From assembly GCA_046330455.1 (NCBI GenBank), contig JAXLSU010000002.1:186001-250000 (forward strand): a stretch of 64,000 nt of DNA, given 5' to 3'. Below, piece by piece: positions 57,173-64,000 of this stretch (position 1 is its first letter; each line of letters starts with the position of its first letter). The position numbers and the translations under genes are program-made. The notes beneath the pieces were generated by a model that did no database searches, was not told where the DNA came from, and worked only from the letters and a program-made list of their open reading frames with translations. Source of the DNA: CAVQXR01 sp046330455. GTDB lineage: Bacteria; Actinomycetota; Thermoleophilia; Gaiellales; Gaiellaceae.

Positions 57173-59488
57173 TCACGCGGTCAGCGAGCGGAGGCTGAGG
57201 GCGCCGCGCGTCTGTGCCGTCCATGACTGCTGACGCCGGATCTCCCGTTCGAGCGCCCGCAGCTCCCTGCGGGCCTGGACGGCCGCCTCGGCCGCCCCGT
57301 CCGGGGGGCCGAACCGTGCCCGCTCGGCCGCGGCCGCAAACGCGCTCGCATCGACGCGGAAGCGGCGGCGCAGCACCTCCGACAGCTCCTCGAGCGTCGT
57401 CGTCTCGTCGACGGCGATCCGGCGGTCGGCGAGGAACGCGACGAGCTCGCGCCGGCACGCGGCCGAGACGCCCCGTGGGTCCTTGCTGACGTATCGCAGC
57501 CGGCGCCGACCGGCTTTCAGGCCCGCGACGAGGCCGACGGCGAGGAGGAGGCCGGCGACCGCGAGCGCCGTGATCGCCAGGCCGCGGCTCACGCCGCCCC
57601 CGGAGGGGTCGGCCACCGGCGCCGGCGACGAAGAGGGCGCGGTCGGCCCGGCTGCCTCCTCGCCACGCACGTTCGCGATCCGCGCCAGCGTCGGCGTGAG
57701 GCCGAGCCCCGAGCGCGCGAGCTGCCGGATGCTCTGGTTGAACGTCTCGGAGCTCGTCGAGTAGCTCGTCGCGAGCCGGCCGCGGCCCGGAGTCGGGTCG
57801 AACGAGAGCCAGCCGTACTTCGGGAACCACACCTCGACCCAGGTGTGGGCGTTGTGGTCGGTGACGACCCACTCGTCCCGGTTCGCGTCGTACTTGCCGG
57901 ACGTGAAGCCGGCCGCGACCCGCGCCGGGATGCCGAGCATCCGGAGCATCAGGGCCATCGCCCCGGCGTAGTGCTGGCAGTAGCCCTCCCTCGTGCGCAG
58001 CACGAAGTCCGCGAGGGGCGGTGTCGATCCGACGGGCTGCTCCGGCCGCTCCTCGTAGACGAAACCACCCTCGCTCCGGAACCAGAGCTCGAGCGTCGCC
58101 GCGACCACGTACGGGCTCTGCGCATCGCCCGCGACCTCGCGGGCCTGGCGATACACGGGCTCGTAGGCGCTGAGCAGCGGATCGCCGGAGCCACGCGAGA
58201 AGAGCTGCTCGACCTGCTCGCCGCGCCCGTCGGCGCCGAACTCCGGGAACGGGACGTCGGGCAGCACCTCGAGGTACCGGGAGACGCTCGCCGGGTAGGC
58301 GGCCGGTAGCTCCGCGAGCAGCTTCGGCCGAACGCTCGGTGCGTAGCTCCAGACGGTGTACGTCTGCCCGTGCTTCAGGCCGTTCGGCACGAGGACGACA
58401 CCGCCGCTCGTGTACTGGAGCGCGGCCGGCTCGGCGAGCTCCCAGCGGATCGGTGCGGCGGCCCCGACCAGGTGCGTGTCGGCCAGCGCCTCGATCGTCA
58501 CGTCCTGCCTCGTCCAGCTGGCGCGCCGCTTGGCGAGCCGGGGGATGGCAGGGTCGAGCAGGCCGCCGAGCGCTTTCCGGACGGCCGGGGCGCCCGTCGG
58601 TGCGAGCGCCTCCCGCCAGCCGACACCCGTGAACTCGTCGAGCGTCGTCGCGCGCCAGTAGAGCGCGCGGTCGGCCGCCTTGACACGAAGGACGACCGTC
58701 TCCTCCTCGGGAAAGCTGATCCCCGAGTAGTTCGACGCCCACGCGTACCGCACGCCGACCGGCTCGGGATCGGGCTCGAAGTTCCACGTCTGCCAGGACT
58801 CGAGGTACGGCGCCTTGGCGACCGCTTCCGACGTGGACGCCCCGACCGAGACCGCCACGAGCGCGACGCCGATCGCCGCTGCGGCTCCAAGCGCCCGCAC
58901 CGGCCGGCGTCCCTCCCGGGTCAGGAACAGGAGCAGAAGCACCGCCCCGAGCAGGAGCGCGCCGGTGCGCAACGGGCTCGAGCCGGGTATCGTCGCCTCG
59001 ATCGTCGCCGGCCAGCCGACGCCGACGATGAAGACGAGCCCGGCGAGCAGCGAACGCCCGGCGGCGAGCAGCAGGGCCGTCAGGGTCACGAACAGGAACA
59101 CGGCCATGAGCACGAGCCCAGCCATCTCCGGCTGCTCCGCCGGATCGAAGGGCATCCGGTGACGGTAGAAGGCATCGAAGCCATCGCCGACGGCGGCGAG
59201 CATCGGGCCGAGGAAGTCCCGCTCGCCCGGCCGCATGTCGGTGACCGACGGCCCGAGCGCGAGCCCCGCCGCGACGAGCAGGACGACCGGAAGCACGACG
59301 ATCCCGGCGAGAACGCGGTGGAACGCGACCGTGACGAGCGCCGGGACGAGGGCGAGGCCGACGATCCGGCCGACCTCGACGAGGCCGGGACCCGGCCGGG
59401 CCAGGGAGAGCCACGCGACGACGAGCAGCGCCGTCGTCACCGCCAGGGCGATGCCGGTGCGGACGGCGTGCCAGCGGCTCTCGGTCAC
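57173..59488 (-). CDS. Transglutaminase-domain membrane protein (TgpA-like)
   Basis: A 771-residue protein. Residues 10-220 contain about seven membrane spans in TgpA style (GIALAVTTALLVVAWLSLAR, ALVPALVTVAFHRVLAGIVV). An extracytoplasmic region follows with the transglutaminase core near residue 475: VLRTREGYCQHYAGAMALML (Cys), ATDHNAHTWVEVW-type sequence (His) and LSFDPTPGRG (Asp), the intact papain-like triad. Another span (SRGLAITALAVAGLLLAVGL) precedes a cytoplasmic C-terminal domain. Related proteins act in cell-envelope or peptide processing. Its GTG start overlaps the DUF58 stop, and MoxR and DUF58 are standard partners. Confidence 0.88.
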   Translation of the reverse strand: MTESRWHAVRTGIALAVTTALLVVAWLSLARPGPGLVEVGRIVGLALVPALVTVAFHRVLAGIVVLPVVLLVAAGLALGPSVTDMRPGERDFLGPMLAAVGDGFDAFYRHRMPFDPAEQPEMAGLVLMAVFLFVTLTALLLAAGRSLLAGLVFIVGVGWPATIEATIPGSSPLRTGALLLGAVLLLLFLTREGRRPVRALGAAAAIGVALVAVSVGASTSEAVAKAPYLESWQTWNFEPDPEPVGVRYAWASNYSGISFPEEETVVLRVKAADRALYWRATTLDEFTGVGWREALAPTGAPAVRKALGGLLDPAIPRLAKRRASWTRQDVTIEALADTHLVGAAAPIRWELAEPAALQYTSGGVVLVPNGLKHGQTYTVWSYAPSVRPKLLAELPAAYPASVSRYLEVLPDVPFPEFGADGRGEQVEQLFSRGSGDPLLSAYEPVYRQAREVAGDAQSPYVVAATLELWFRSEGGFVYEERPEQPVGSTPPLADFVLRTREGYCQHYAGAMALMLRMLGIPARVAAGFTSGKYDANRDEWVVTDHNAHTWVEVWFPKYGWLSFDPTPGRGRLATSYSTSSETFNQSIRQLARSGLGLTPTLARIANVRGEEAAGPTAPSSSPAPVADPSGGGVSRGLAITALAVAGLLLAVGLVAGLKAGRRRLRYVSKDPRGVSAACRRELVAFLADRRIAVDETTTLEELSEVLRRRFRVDASAFAAAAERARFGPPDGAAEAAVQARRELRALEREIRRQQSWTAQTRGALSLRSLTA

Positions 59489-60741
59489 CGGGCCGCTCCC
59501 GTGAGCGAGACCGCCTCGCGAGCTGACACGGCGGCGGGACCGAGTCGGGAAGCGAGATCGTCTCCGCGCCGGACGACGGTCACCGGCACACCGGCGTGGT
59601 CGAGCCGTGCCAGCTGGGCGCGGGCGTCGGCCGGGAGCGGCGTATCCGGCCCGGCGCCGACCGCAAAGCTCGCCGGGTCGACGTAGACGAGCGATGTCCC
59701 GCGCCGGGTCACGGAACGCCGGAGCAGCCGGTCGGCGAGTCGCGACGAGAGCCCCGAGGTGACCACGCAGAGCTCGACCGCCCGGGACGGGAGCCCTGCC
59801 CCGTCGGCGAGGAGGGTCGAGACGGCCATGTGCCCGTCCGGGTGGACGGAGGCGAGCAGGTCGAGGGCCAGGTCCCAGTCGCCCTCGAGCGTCTGCACGG
59901 GCTGGTACCGCGTCTCGAGCCCGTTCACGACGAGCCCTGCCCGCCGGCCGCGCCCGGCGTGGGCCCGGAGGATCGACCCGGCAGCGCTGACGGCGACCTC
60001 GAAGCTCGAGTCCGGGGCCTGCCCGACCGCGAAGGCGCCGTCCGCGTCGAGCAGCACGAGCGTCTCGTCCCGCGGCGAGTCCTCGAGGTCCTTGACCATG
60101 AGCCGGCCCCGTCTCGCCGTCGAGGGCCAGTGGACGCGGCGTAGCGACTCGCCCTGCTCGTACTCGCGCACGCTGTGCAGATCGAACCCGCTCGGGCGGC
60201 GCAGGAGCAGCCGGCGTCCCTCCGCGAGCCGTGAGCCCGTCTCCGAGAAGAGCCGGTCGAGCTCGACGAGGCGCGGCTGGACGAGGAGCGTCCCGGGGGC
60301 GGCCAGAGGGCGCACGACCCGGTCGAGCAGGAACGGATCCTCGACGACCACATCGGTCGCCTCGAAGCGGTGCCTGCCCCGGGGAGCCCGCTCGACGACG
60401 TAGCTACCGCGGAGCAGGCCCGCTCTCCGGTGCAGCACGACCTCGCGCTCGCCGAGGCCCTCGAGCCGCTCCAGGGCGACGAGGCTTCCCGGCGTGATCC
60501 GCCCGCCGAGCCGAAGCTGGAGCGAGACAGGGACGTCGTCCCCCGCGATGTGGGCTCCGGCCGGCAGTCGCCGCGTGAGCGCGACGGGCCGGCCCGCGAG
60601 CCGGATCCACGCGACCGCGGCGACGACGGCGAGCACGAGGCCGAGCGCGACCGGGTACAGGGGGATCGAGCCGAATCCCCAGGCCGCCAGGTAGCAGATC
60701 CCGCCGAGCGCGAGCACGAACCTCCCGCGATCGGTCAGCAT
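59485..60741 (-). CDS. DUF58 domain protein
   Basis: A 418-residue protein. Two N-terminal membrane spans (FVLALGGICYLAAWGFGSIP and LGLVLAVVAAVAWIRLAG) are followed by a beta-rich domain and the DUF58 core SGFDLHSVREYEQGESLRRV with HWPSTARRGRLMVKDLEDSP, and a von Willebrand-like region with TLVLLDADGAF. DUF58 proteins work with MoxR ATPases and transglutaminase-type membrane proteins. ATG 60741 begins 13 bases after the MoxR stop. Confidence 0.9.
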   Translation of the reverse strand: MLTDRGRFVLALGGICYLAAWGFGSIPLYPVALGLVLAVVAAVAWIRLAGRPVALTRRLPAGAHIAGDDVPVSLQLRLGGRITPGSLVALERLEGLGEREVVLHRRAGLLRGSYVVERAPRGRHRFEATDVVVEDPFLLDRVVRPLAAPGTLLVQPRLVELDRLFSETGSRLAEGRRLLLRRPSGFDLHSVREYEQGESLRRVHWPSTARRGRLMVKDLEDSPRDETLVLLDADGAFAVGQAPDSSFEVAVSAAGSILRAHAGRGRRAGLVVNGLETRYQPVQTLEGDWDLALDLLASVHPDGHMAVSTLLADGAGLPSRAVELCVVTSGLSSRLADRLLRRSVTRRGTSLVYVDPASFAVGAGPDTPLPADARAQLARLDHAGVPVTVVRRGDDLASRLGPAAVSAREAVSLTGAAR

Positions 60742-60754
60742 CGCGGGCCCGGCA

Positions 60755-61735
60755 TCAGACGGGGACCGGCGTCCGTTCCAGCAGGTCGTTCACGACGTCG
60801 GCCGCACCGAGGCCGGACGAGCGGGCCTCGGGAGCGAGGATCAGGCGGTGGGCGAGCACGGCGGCCGCGACCGCCTTCACATCGTCCGGTGAGACGTAGT
60901 CCCGCCCGTCCGCAAGGGCACGCGCCTTCGCGACGCGGAGGAGCGCGATGCCCGACCGGGGGCTGGCGCCGAGGTACAGACGCCCGTCGGAGCGCGTCTG
61001 GCGCACGACCGCGACGACGTAGCGGTTCACGCTCTCCTCGACGAACACGGCGCGGGCATCCTCGATCGCCGCGAGCAGGCCGTCCCGGTCGATCACGCTC
61101 CGGAGGCGGTCGAGCGGCGATTCGCCGGTCTGCTCCTGGAGCATCCGCGCCTCCTCGGCGAGCGGTGGGTAGCCGATCGAGATCCGCATCGTGAACCGAT
61201 CGAGCTCGGCCTCGGGAAGCGGGTACGTTCCCTCGTACTCGATCGGGTTCTGCGTCGCGAGGACCATGAACGGGCGCTCGAGCTGGTAGGAGACGCCGTC
61301 GACGGTGACCTGGTGCTCCTGCATGCACTCGAGGAGCGCCGCCTGCGTCTTCGGCGAGGCGCGGTTGATCTCGTCGACGAGGAGCAGGTTCGTGAACACC
61401 GGCCCGGAGCGGAACTCGAACTCCCCGGAGCGCTGGTTGAAGACGTTCACTCCCGTCACGTCCGACGGAAGCAGGTCGGGGGTGAACTGGAGTCGCGAGA
61501 AGCCGCAGCCGACGGAGCGGGCGAGGCTCTTCGCGAGCGTCGTCTTCCCCACGCCCGGGAAGTCCTCGATGATCAGGTGCCCCTCGGCGAGCAGGCAGAG
61601 CACGGCGAGCTGCAGCGTCTCGCGCGGCGCGTGGACGACCTGCTCGAGATTGGCGACCACGCGCTCGGTCGCCGTTGCCGCAGCGCTCGGCATCACCGCC
61701 CTGCCCGGGGCAGGAGCCAGGCGCTCCTCGCTCAC
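60755..61735 (-). CDS. MoxR-family AAA ATPase
   Basis: A 326-residue AAA+ chaperone-like ATPase. LIIEDFPGVGKTTLAKSLAR is Walker A, TNLLLVDEINRASPKTQAAL is Walker B with the Glu, MVLATQNPIEYEGTYPLPEA is sensor 1 with LDRFTMR as Arg-finger region, and GASPRSGIALLRVAKARAL is sensor 2. It presumably remodels or matures the DUF58/transglutaminase partners. GTG 61735 overlaps the coaBC stop (GTGA), so a housekeeping CoA gene and this module share one message. Confidence 0.93.
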   Translation of the reverse strand: MSEERLAPAPGRAVMPSAAATATERVVANLEQVVHAPRETLQLAVLCLLAEGHLIIEDFPGVGKTTLAKSLARSVGCGFSRLQFTPDLLPSDVTGVNVFNQRSGEFEFRSGPVFTNLLLVDEINRASPKTQAALLECMQEHQVTVDGVSYQLERPFMVLATQNPIEYEGTYPLPEAELDRFTMRISIGYPPLAEEARMLQEQTGESPLDRLRSVIDRDGLLAAIEDARAVFVEESVNRYVVAVVRQTRSDGRLYLGASPRSGIALLRVAKARALADGRDYVSPDDVKAVAAAVLAHRLILAPEARSSGLGAADVVNDLLERTPVPV

Positions 61736-62892
61736 GACCCCTCCAGCAGGGACGCCACCTCGTCGAGGATAGCGGCGGCACACAGCTCCTTGCTCCGTTT
61801 TCCGACGACGCTCTCGCTTCCCTCGCCGATCAGGACGACCTCGTTCTCCTCGGCCTCGAAGCCGATATCGGGCCGTGAGACGTCGTTGAACACGAGCAGG
61901 TCCACACCCTTGCGCACGCGCTTCTCGCGGGCGGCGGCGAGCCCGCTCTCCCCCTCGTCGGCGGCGAAGCCGACGAGCACCTGCCCGGGAGCGCGCCGGC
62001 GACCGAGCTCGGCGAGGATGTCCTCGGTCGGCTCGAGCCTGAGCTCCCAGGGGCGGCCGTCCTTCCTGCGCTTCCGGTCGAGAGCCTGGGCCGGCCGGTA
62101 GTCGGCCACGGCCGCAGCCATCACGACGACGTCGGCATCGCCCCGGGCGAGCGTCTCGCGTGCGAGCTCGGCCGCGGTCGGAGTCTCGACGACCTCGACG
62201 CCGGCCGGGAACGGCACGGCGAGGTTCGCGGCGAGCAGCGTGACGTCGGCGCCACGCCGTACCGCCTCCGCCGCGACGGCCGCGCCCATCCGCCCGCTCG
62301 AGCGGTTGCCGAGGTAGCGGACGGTGTCGAGCGGCTCGCGTGTCCCGCCGGCGGTCACGAGCACGGTGCGCCCGCGCAGCGGGCCGGCCCGCCCTGCCCC
62401 GAGCAGCTCGGCGCAGCGCTCGGCGATCGTTCCGGGCTCGCTCATGCGGCCGGGGCCGACCTCGCCCTCGGCGAGCTCGCCCTCCTCCGGGCCCACGATC
62501 TCGACGCCCCGTGCGCGCAGCAGCCCGGCGTTGGCCTGCGTGGCCGGGTGGAGCCACATCCGGACGTTCATCGCCGGCGCGACGAGGATCGGCCCCGCGA
62601 AGGCGAGCGCGAGCTGGGTGAGCACGTTGTCCGCGAGCCCGTGGGCGAGCTTCGCGAGCGTATTCGCCGAGAGCGGCGCGATCACGAGCAGGTCGGCCCG
62701 CACGAGGTGCGGGTACAGGTCGTCGGGCATCGTGTTGCGCGCGAGACCCTCGAACGTCGTCCGGGACACGAACCGCTCGGCGCCAGGCGTGAGGACGGGC
62801 GTGAGCTCGTGGCCGGCCTTCACGAGCAGCCGGCACAGCTCGCACGCCTTGTAGGCGGCGATCCCTCCCGTCACTCCGAGAACGATGCGCAC
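61732..62892 (-). CDS. coaBC: Bifunctional phosphopantothenoylcysteine decarboxylase/phosphopantothenate-cysteine ligase
   Basis: A 386-residue enzyme that carries out two steps of CoA synthesis. The N-terminal CoaC flavoprotein domain (RIVLGVTGGIAAYKACELCR, with the His of the FEGLARN region onward and VAPAMNVRMWLHPATQAN, the PxMNxxMW substrate motif) is followed by the CoaB Rossmann domain (TVLVTAGGTREPLDTVRYLG, NRSSGRMGAAVA, VVVMAAAVADYRP with a KRRKDG segment, and LLVFNDVSRPDIGFEAEENE). It starts at GTG 62892 and lies between rpoZ and moxR in a run conserved among actinobacteria. Confidence 0.95.
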   Translation of the reverse strand: MRIVLGVTGGIAAYKACELCRLLVKAGHELTPVLTPGAERFVSRTTFEGLARNTMPDDLYPHLVRADLLVIAPLSANTLAKLAHGLADNVLTQLALAFAGPILVAPAMNVRMWLHPATQANAGLLRARGVEIVGPEEGELAEGEVGPGRMSEPGTIAERCAELLGAGRAGPLRGRTVLVTAGGTREPLDTVRYLGNRSSGRMGAAVAAEAVRRGADVTLLAANLAVPFPAGVEVVETPTAAELARETLARGDADVVVMAAAVADYRPAQALDRKRRKDGRPWELRLEPTEDILAELGRRRAPGQVLVGFAADEGESGLAAAREKRVRKGVDLLVFNDVSRPDIGFEAEENEVVLIGEGSESVVGKRSKELCAAAILDEVASLLEGS

Positions 62893-62944
62893 GGGCCTCC
62901 TGGCTGGTCGAGGTGGGCCGGGGTCCCGGCCGGCTCCCGCCCCG

Positions 62945-63178
62945 CTAGCTGCGGTACTCGGCCCGCACCTTGCCGGCCGCGATCTCCTCGAACGCGATCG
63001 TCAGGTAGTTCTTCGACCGCGATTCGACGAGCGGCGGCGGGAACTCGTCGAACGTGCCCTCGCCGAGCTGGTGGTGGTAGTTGTTGATCTGACGGGCCCG
63101 CTTCGCGGCTGCGATCACGAGCGCGTACCGGGAGCCGTCAACGTTCTTCAGCAGTGTGTCGATCCTGACGTTGTGCAT
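62945..63178 (-). CDS. rpoZ: DNA-directed RNA polymerase omega subunit
   Basis: A 77-residue subunit that assists assembly of the beta' subunit. VRIDTLLKNVDGSRYALVIA and AAKRARQINNYHHQLGEGTF are the conserved N-terminal omega helices, followed by PPPLVESRSKNYLTIAFEEI as in other actinobacteria. ATG 63178 is the start. Its position between gmk and coaBC is the typical order. Confidence 0.93.
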   Translation of the reverse strand: MHNVRIDTLLKNVDGSRYALVIAAAKRARQINNYHHQLGEGTFDEFPPPLVESRSKNYLTIAFEEIAAGKVRAEYRS

Positions 63179-63221
63179 ATGCCGGAGATTCTAGCTGCCG
63201 CCGGGCACGCGCCGGAGCCTC

Positions 63222-63845
63222 TCAGCACACCGGGGCGCCGGCCCCGCAGACGATCGCCGCGAGCTCTGCGACGGCACGGTCGACATCGTCGTTGACGACG
63301 ACGTGGTCGAAGTCCGGCGCCTCGTCCATCTGGCGCCTCGCGAGGTCGAGACGCTCCCCGATCTCCCCGGCGCTCTCGGTCGCCCGTTCGCGAAGCCGCC
63401 GCTCGAGCTCCTCGAAGGCGGGCGCGGCGATGAACACCGTGACCACGCCGGGACGACGCAGGGCCACCTCCTTCGCTCCCTGGGTCTCGAGCTCGAGCAC
63501 GCAGCTTCGGCCGGCCGCGAGGATCCGGTCGACCTCGGCGTTCAGCGTCCCGTACCGCTGACCCGACACGTACTCGACGTGCTCGAGGAACTCACCGGCC
63601 GCAACGCGGCGCTCGAACTCGGCCAGGGCGAGGAAGTGGTACTCGCGGCCGTCGAGCTCGCCGGCGCGGCAGGGCCGCGTCGTCGCCGAGATCGCGACGG
63701 CGAGCGCGGGACAGCGGGCGAGCAGCGCCCGGATCAGGGTCCCCTTGCCCGCGCCCGAGGGCCCGGTGATCACGAACAGCCTGGGCCCTCCTGGCGGCGC
63801 CTCCGTCTCGGGGGCCCCGTGGGCTCCAGGATCCTCGTGGGGCAC
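63222..63845 (-). CDS. gmk: Guanylate kinase
   Basis: A 207-residue enzyme that phosphorylates GMP to GDP. The P-loop is FVITGPSGAGKGTLIRALL, the GMP-binding domain has ISATTRPCRAGELDGREYHF and FLEHVEYVSGQRYGTLNAEV, and the LID has ERATESAGEIGERLDLARRQ. The N-terminus carries a Pro/Gly-rich extension of about 20 residues before the P-loop, so a later start is possible. GTG 63845 lies close behind mihF. Confidence 0.94.
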   Translation of the reverse strand: MPHEDPGAHGAPETEAPPGGPRLFVITGPSGAGKGTLIRALLARCPALAVAISATTRPCRAGELDGREYHFLALAEFERRVAAGEFLEHVEYVSGQRYGTLNAEVDRILAAGRSCVLELETQGAKEVALRRPGVVTVFIAAPAFEELERRLRERATESAGEIGERLDLARRQMDEAPDFDHVVVNDDVDRAVAELAAIVCGAGAPVC

Positions 63846-63848
63846 GTG

Positions 63849-64000
63849 CTAGGCCCGGAACAGGTTGACGAGCTCCTCGCGCTGCCGCTCGGACAGCCCG
63901 GCCACGGTCTTCGACTGGCTGATCCGGCACTGGTTCAGGAAGCGGCCCGCCTTCACCCGCCCGAACTTCGGGACGGCGAGGAGCACGTCGAAGACCTTTG
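63849..64000 (-). CDS. mihF: Actinobacterial integration host factor, C-terminal part (cut by window edge)
   Basis: The last 50 codons are visible: KVFDVLLAVPKFGRVKAGRF then LNQCRISQSKTVAGLSERQR and ELVNLFRA. This is the helix-two-turn-helix nucleoid protein of actinobacteria, unrelated to proteobacterial IHF. KFGRVKAGRFLNQCRIS is the DNA-binding signature. It is essential in mycobacteria and normally precedes gmk, as here. Confidence 0.92.
   Translation of the reverse strand, partial: KVFDVLLAVPKFGRVKAGRFLNQCRISQSKTVAGLSERQREELVNLFRA

Overview
The window is GC-rich chromosomal DNA with dense genes and many GTG and TTG starts. The gene set (mihF-gmk-rpoZ-coaBC, NucS mismatch endonuclease, MoxR/DUF58/transglutaminase cluster) points to an actinobacterium. 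The two corrinoid methyltransferase clusters would fit a soil or subsurface lineage such as Thermoleophilia, but that placement is inference. Many genes lack a Shine-Dalgarno and instead have a TANNNT box 6-7 nt before the start codon, which suggests frequent leaderless transcription.

Layout. 1-4510: edge-cut gcvPA with an NAD-kinase-like gene, a degenerate HNH-like zinc protein, a nitronate monooxygenase and a VOC protein. 4588-12332: one-direction cluster with overlapping genes: PIG-L deacetylase, NagB-like isomerase, GntR regulator, an unknown protein, then a complete corrinoid methyl-transfer set (UroD-type methyltransferase, corrinoid protein, Cys-rich protein, Fe-S/ASKHA activator, pterin methyltransferase). 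12437-21409: housekeeping (GH3, metallophosphoesterase, uvrB, nucS, tRNA-His, tRNA-Arg, AI-2E permease, two EamA transporters). 21790-22371: an AhpD-like gene with an in-frame TGA at the second Cys of its CxxC, followed by a bSECIS-like hairpin; it reads as a selenoprotein. 22451-29065: IclR regulator divergent from a second corrinoid cluster (corrinoid protein, DUF1638, pterin methyltransferase, activator, MttB-like methyltransferase). 29290-30906: two toxin-antitoxin pairs and an antitoxin remnant. 30997-35942: ilvB-ilvN-ilvC-hom operon behind a structured leader. 36384-43731: AT-richer island of secreted unknowns and mobile-element debris (147-bp MITEs, a truncated IS256 element, one intact IS256 with 8-bp target duplication inside a BNR-repeat gene). 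43821-47041: methyltransferase, isochorismatase-like hydrolase, damaged toxin-antitoxin pair, ung. 47014-51548: gltB behind a leader with two overlapping stems. 51564-53629: a 1.9-kb segment of gene relics bracketed by copies of the gltB 3' end. 53680-64000: DUF309, enolase-superfamily and TPR genes, a spermidine-synthase-like membrane protein, and the transglutaminase-DUF58-MoxR-coaBC-rpoZ-gmk-mihF run.

A REP-like palindrome (arms GGGCGGGAT/ATCCCGCCC around GAG, with a CTAC tail) recurs at least a dozen times, mainly at gene 3' ends. In three places it supplies the stop codon of the adjoining gene. The two corrinoid systems probably feed methyl groups from methylated substrates into tetrahydrofolate; the first sits with amino-sugar enzymes, so a methylated amino sugar is a reasonable but unproven substrate.
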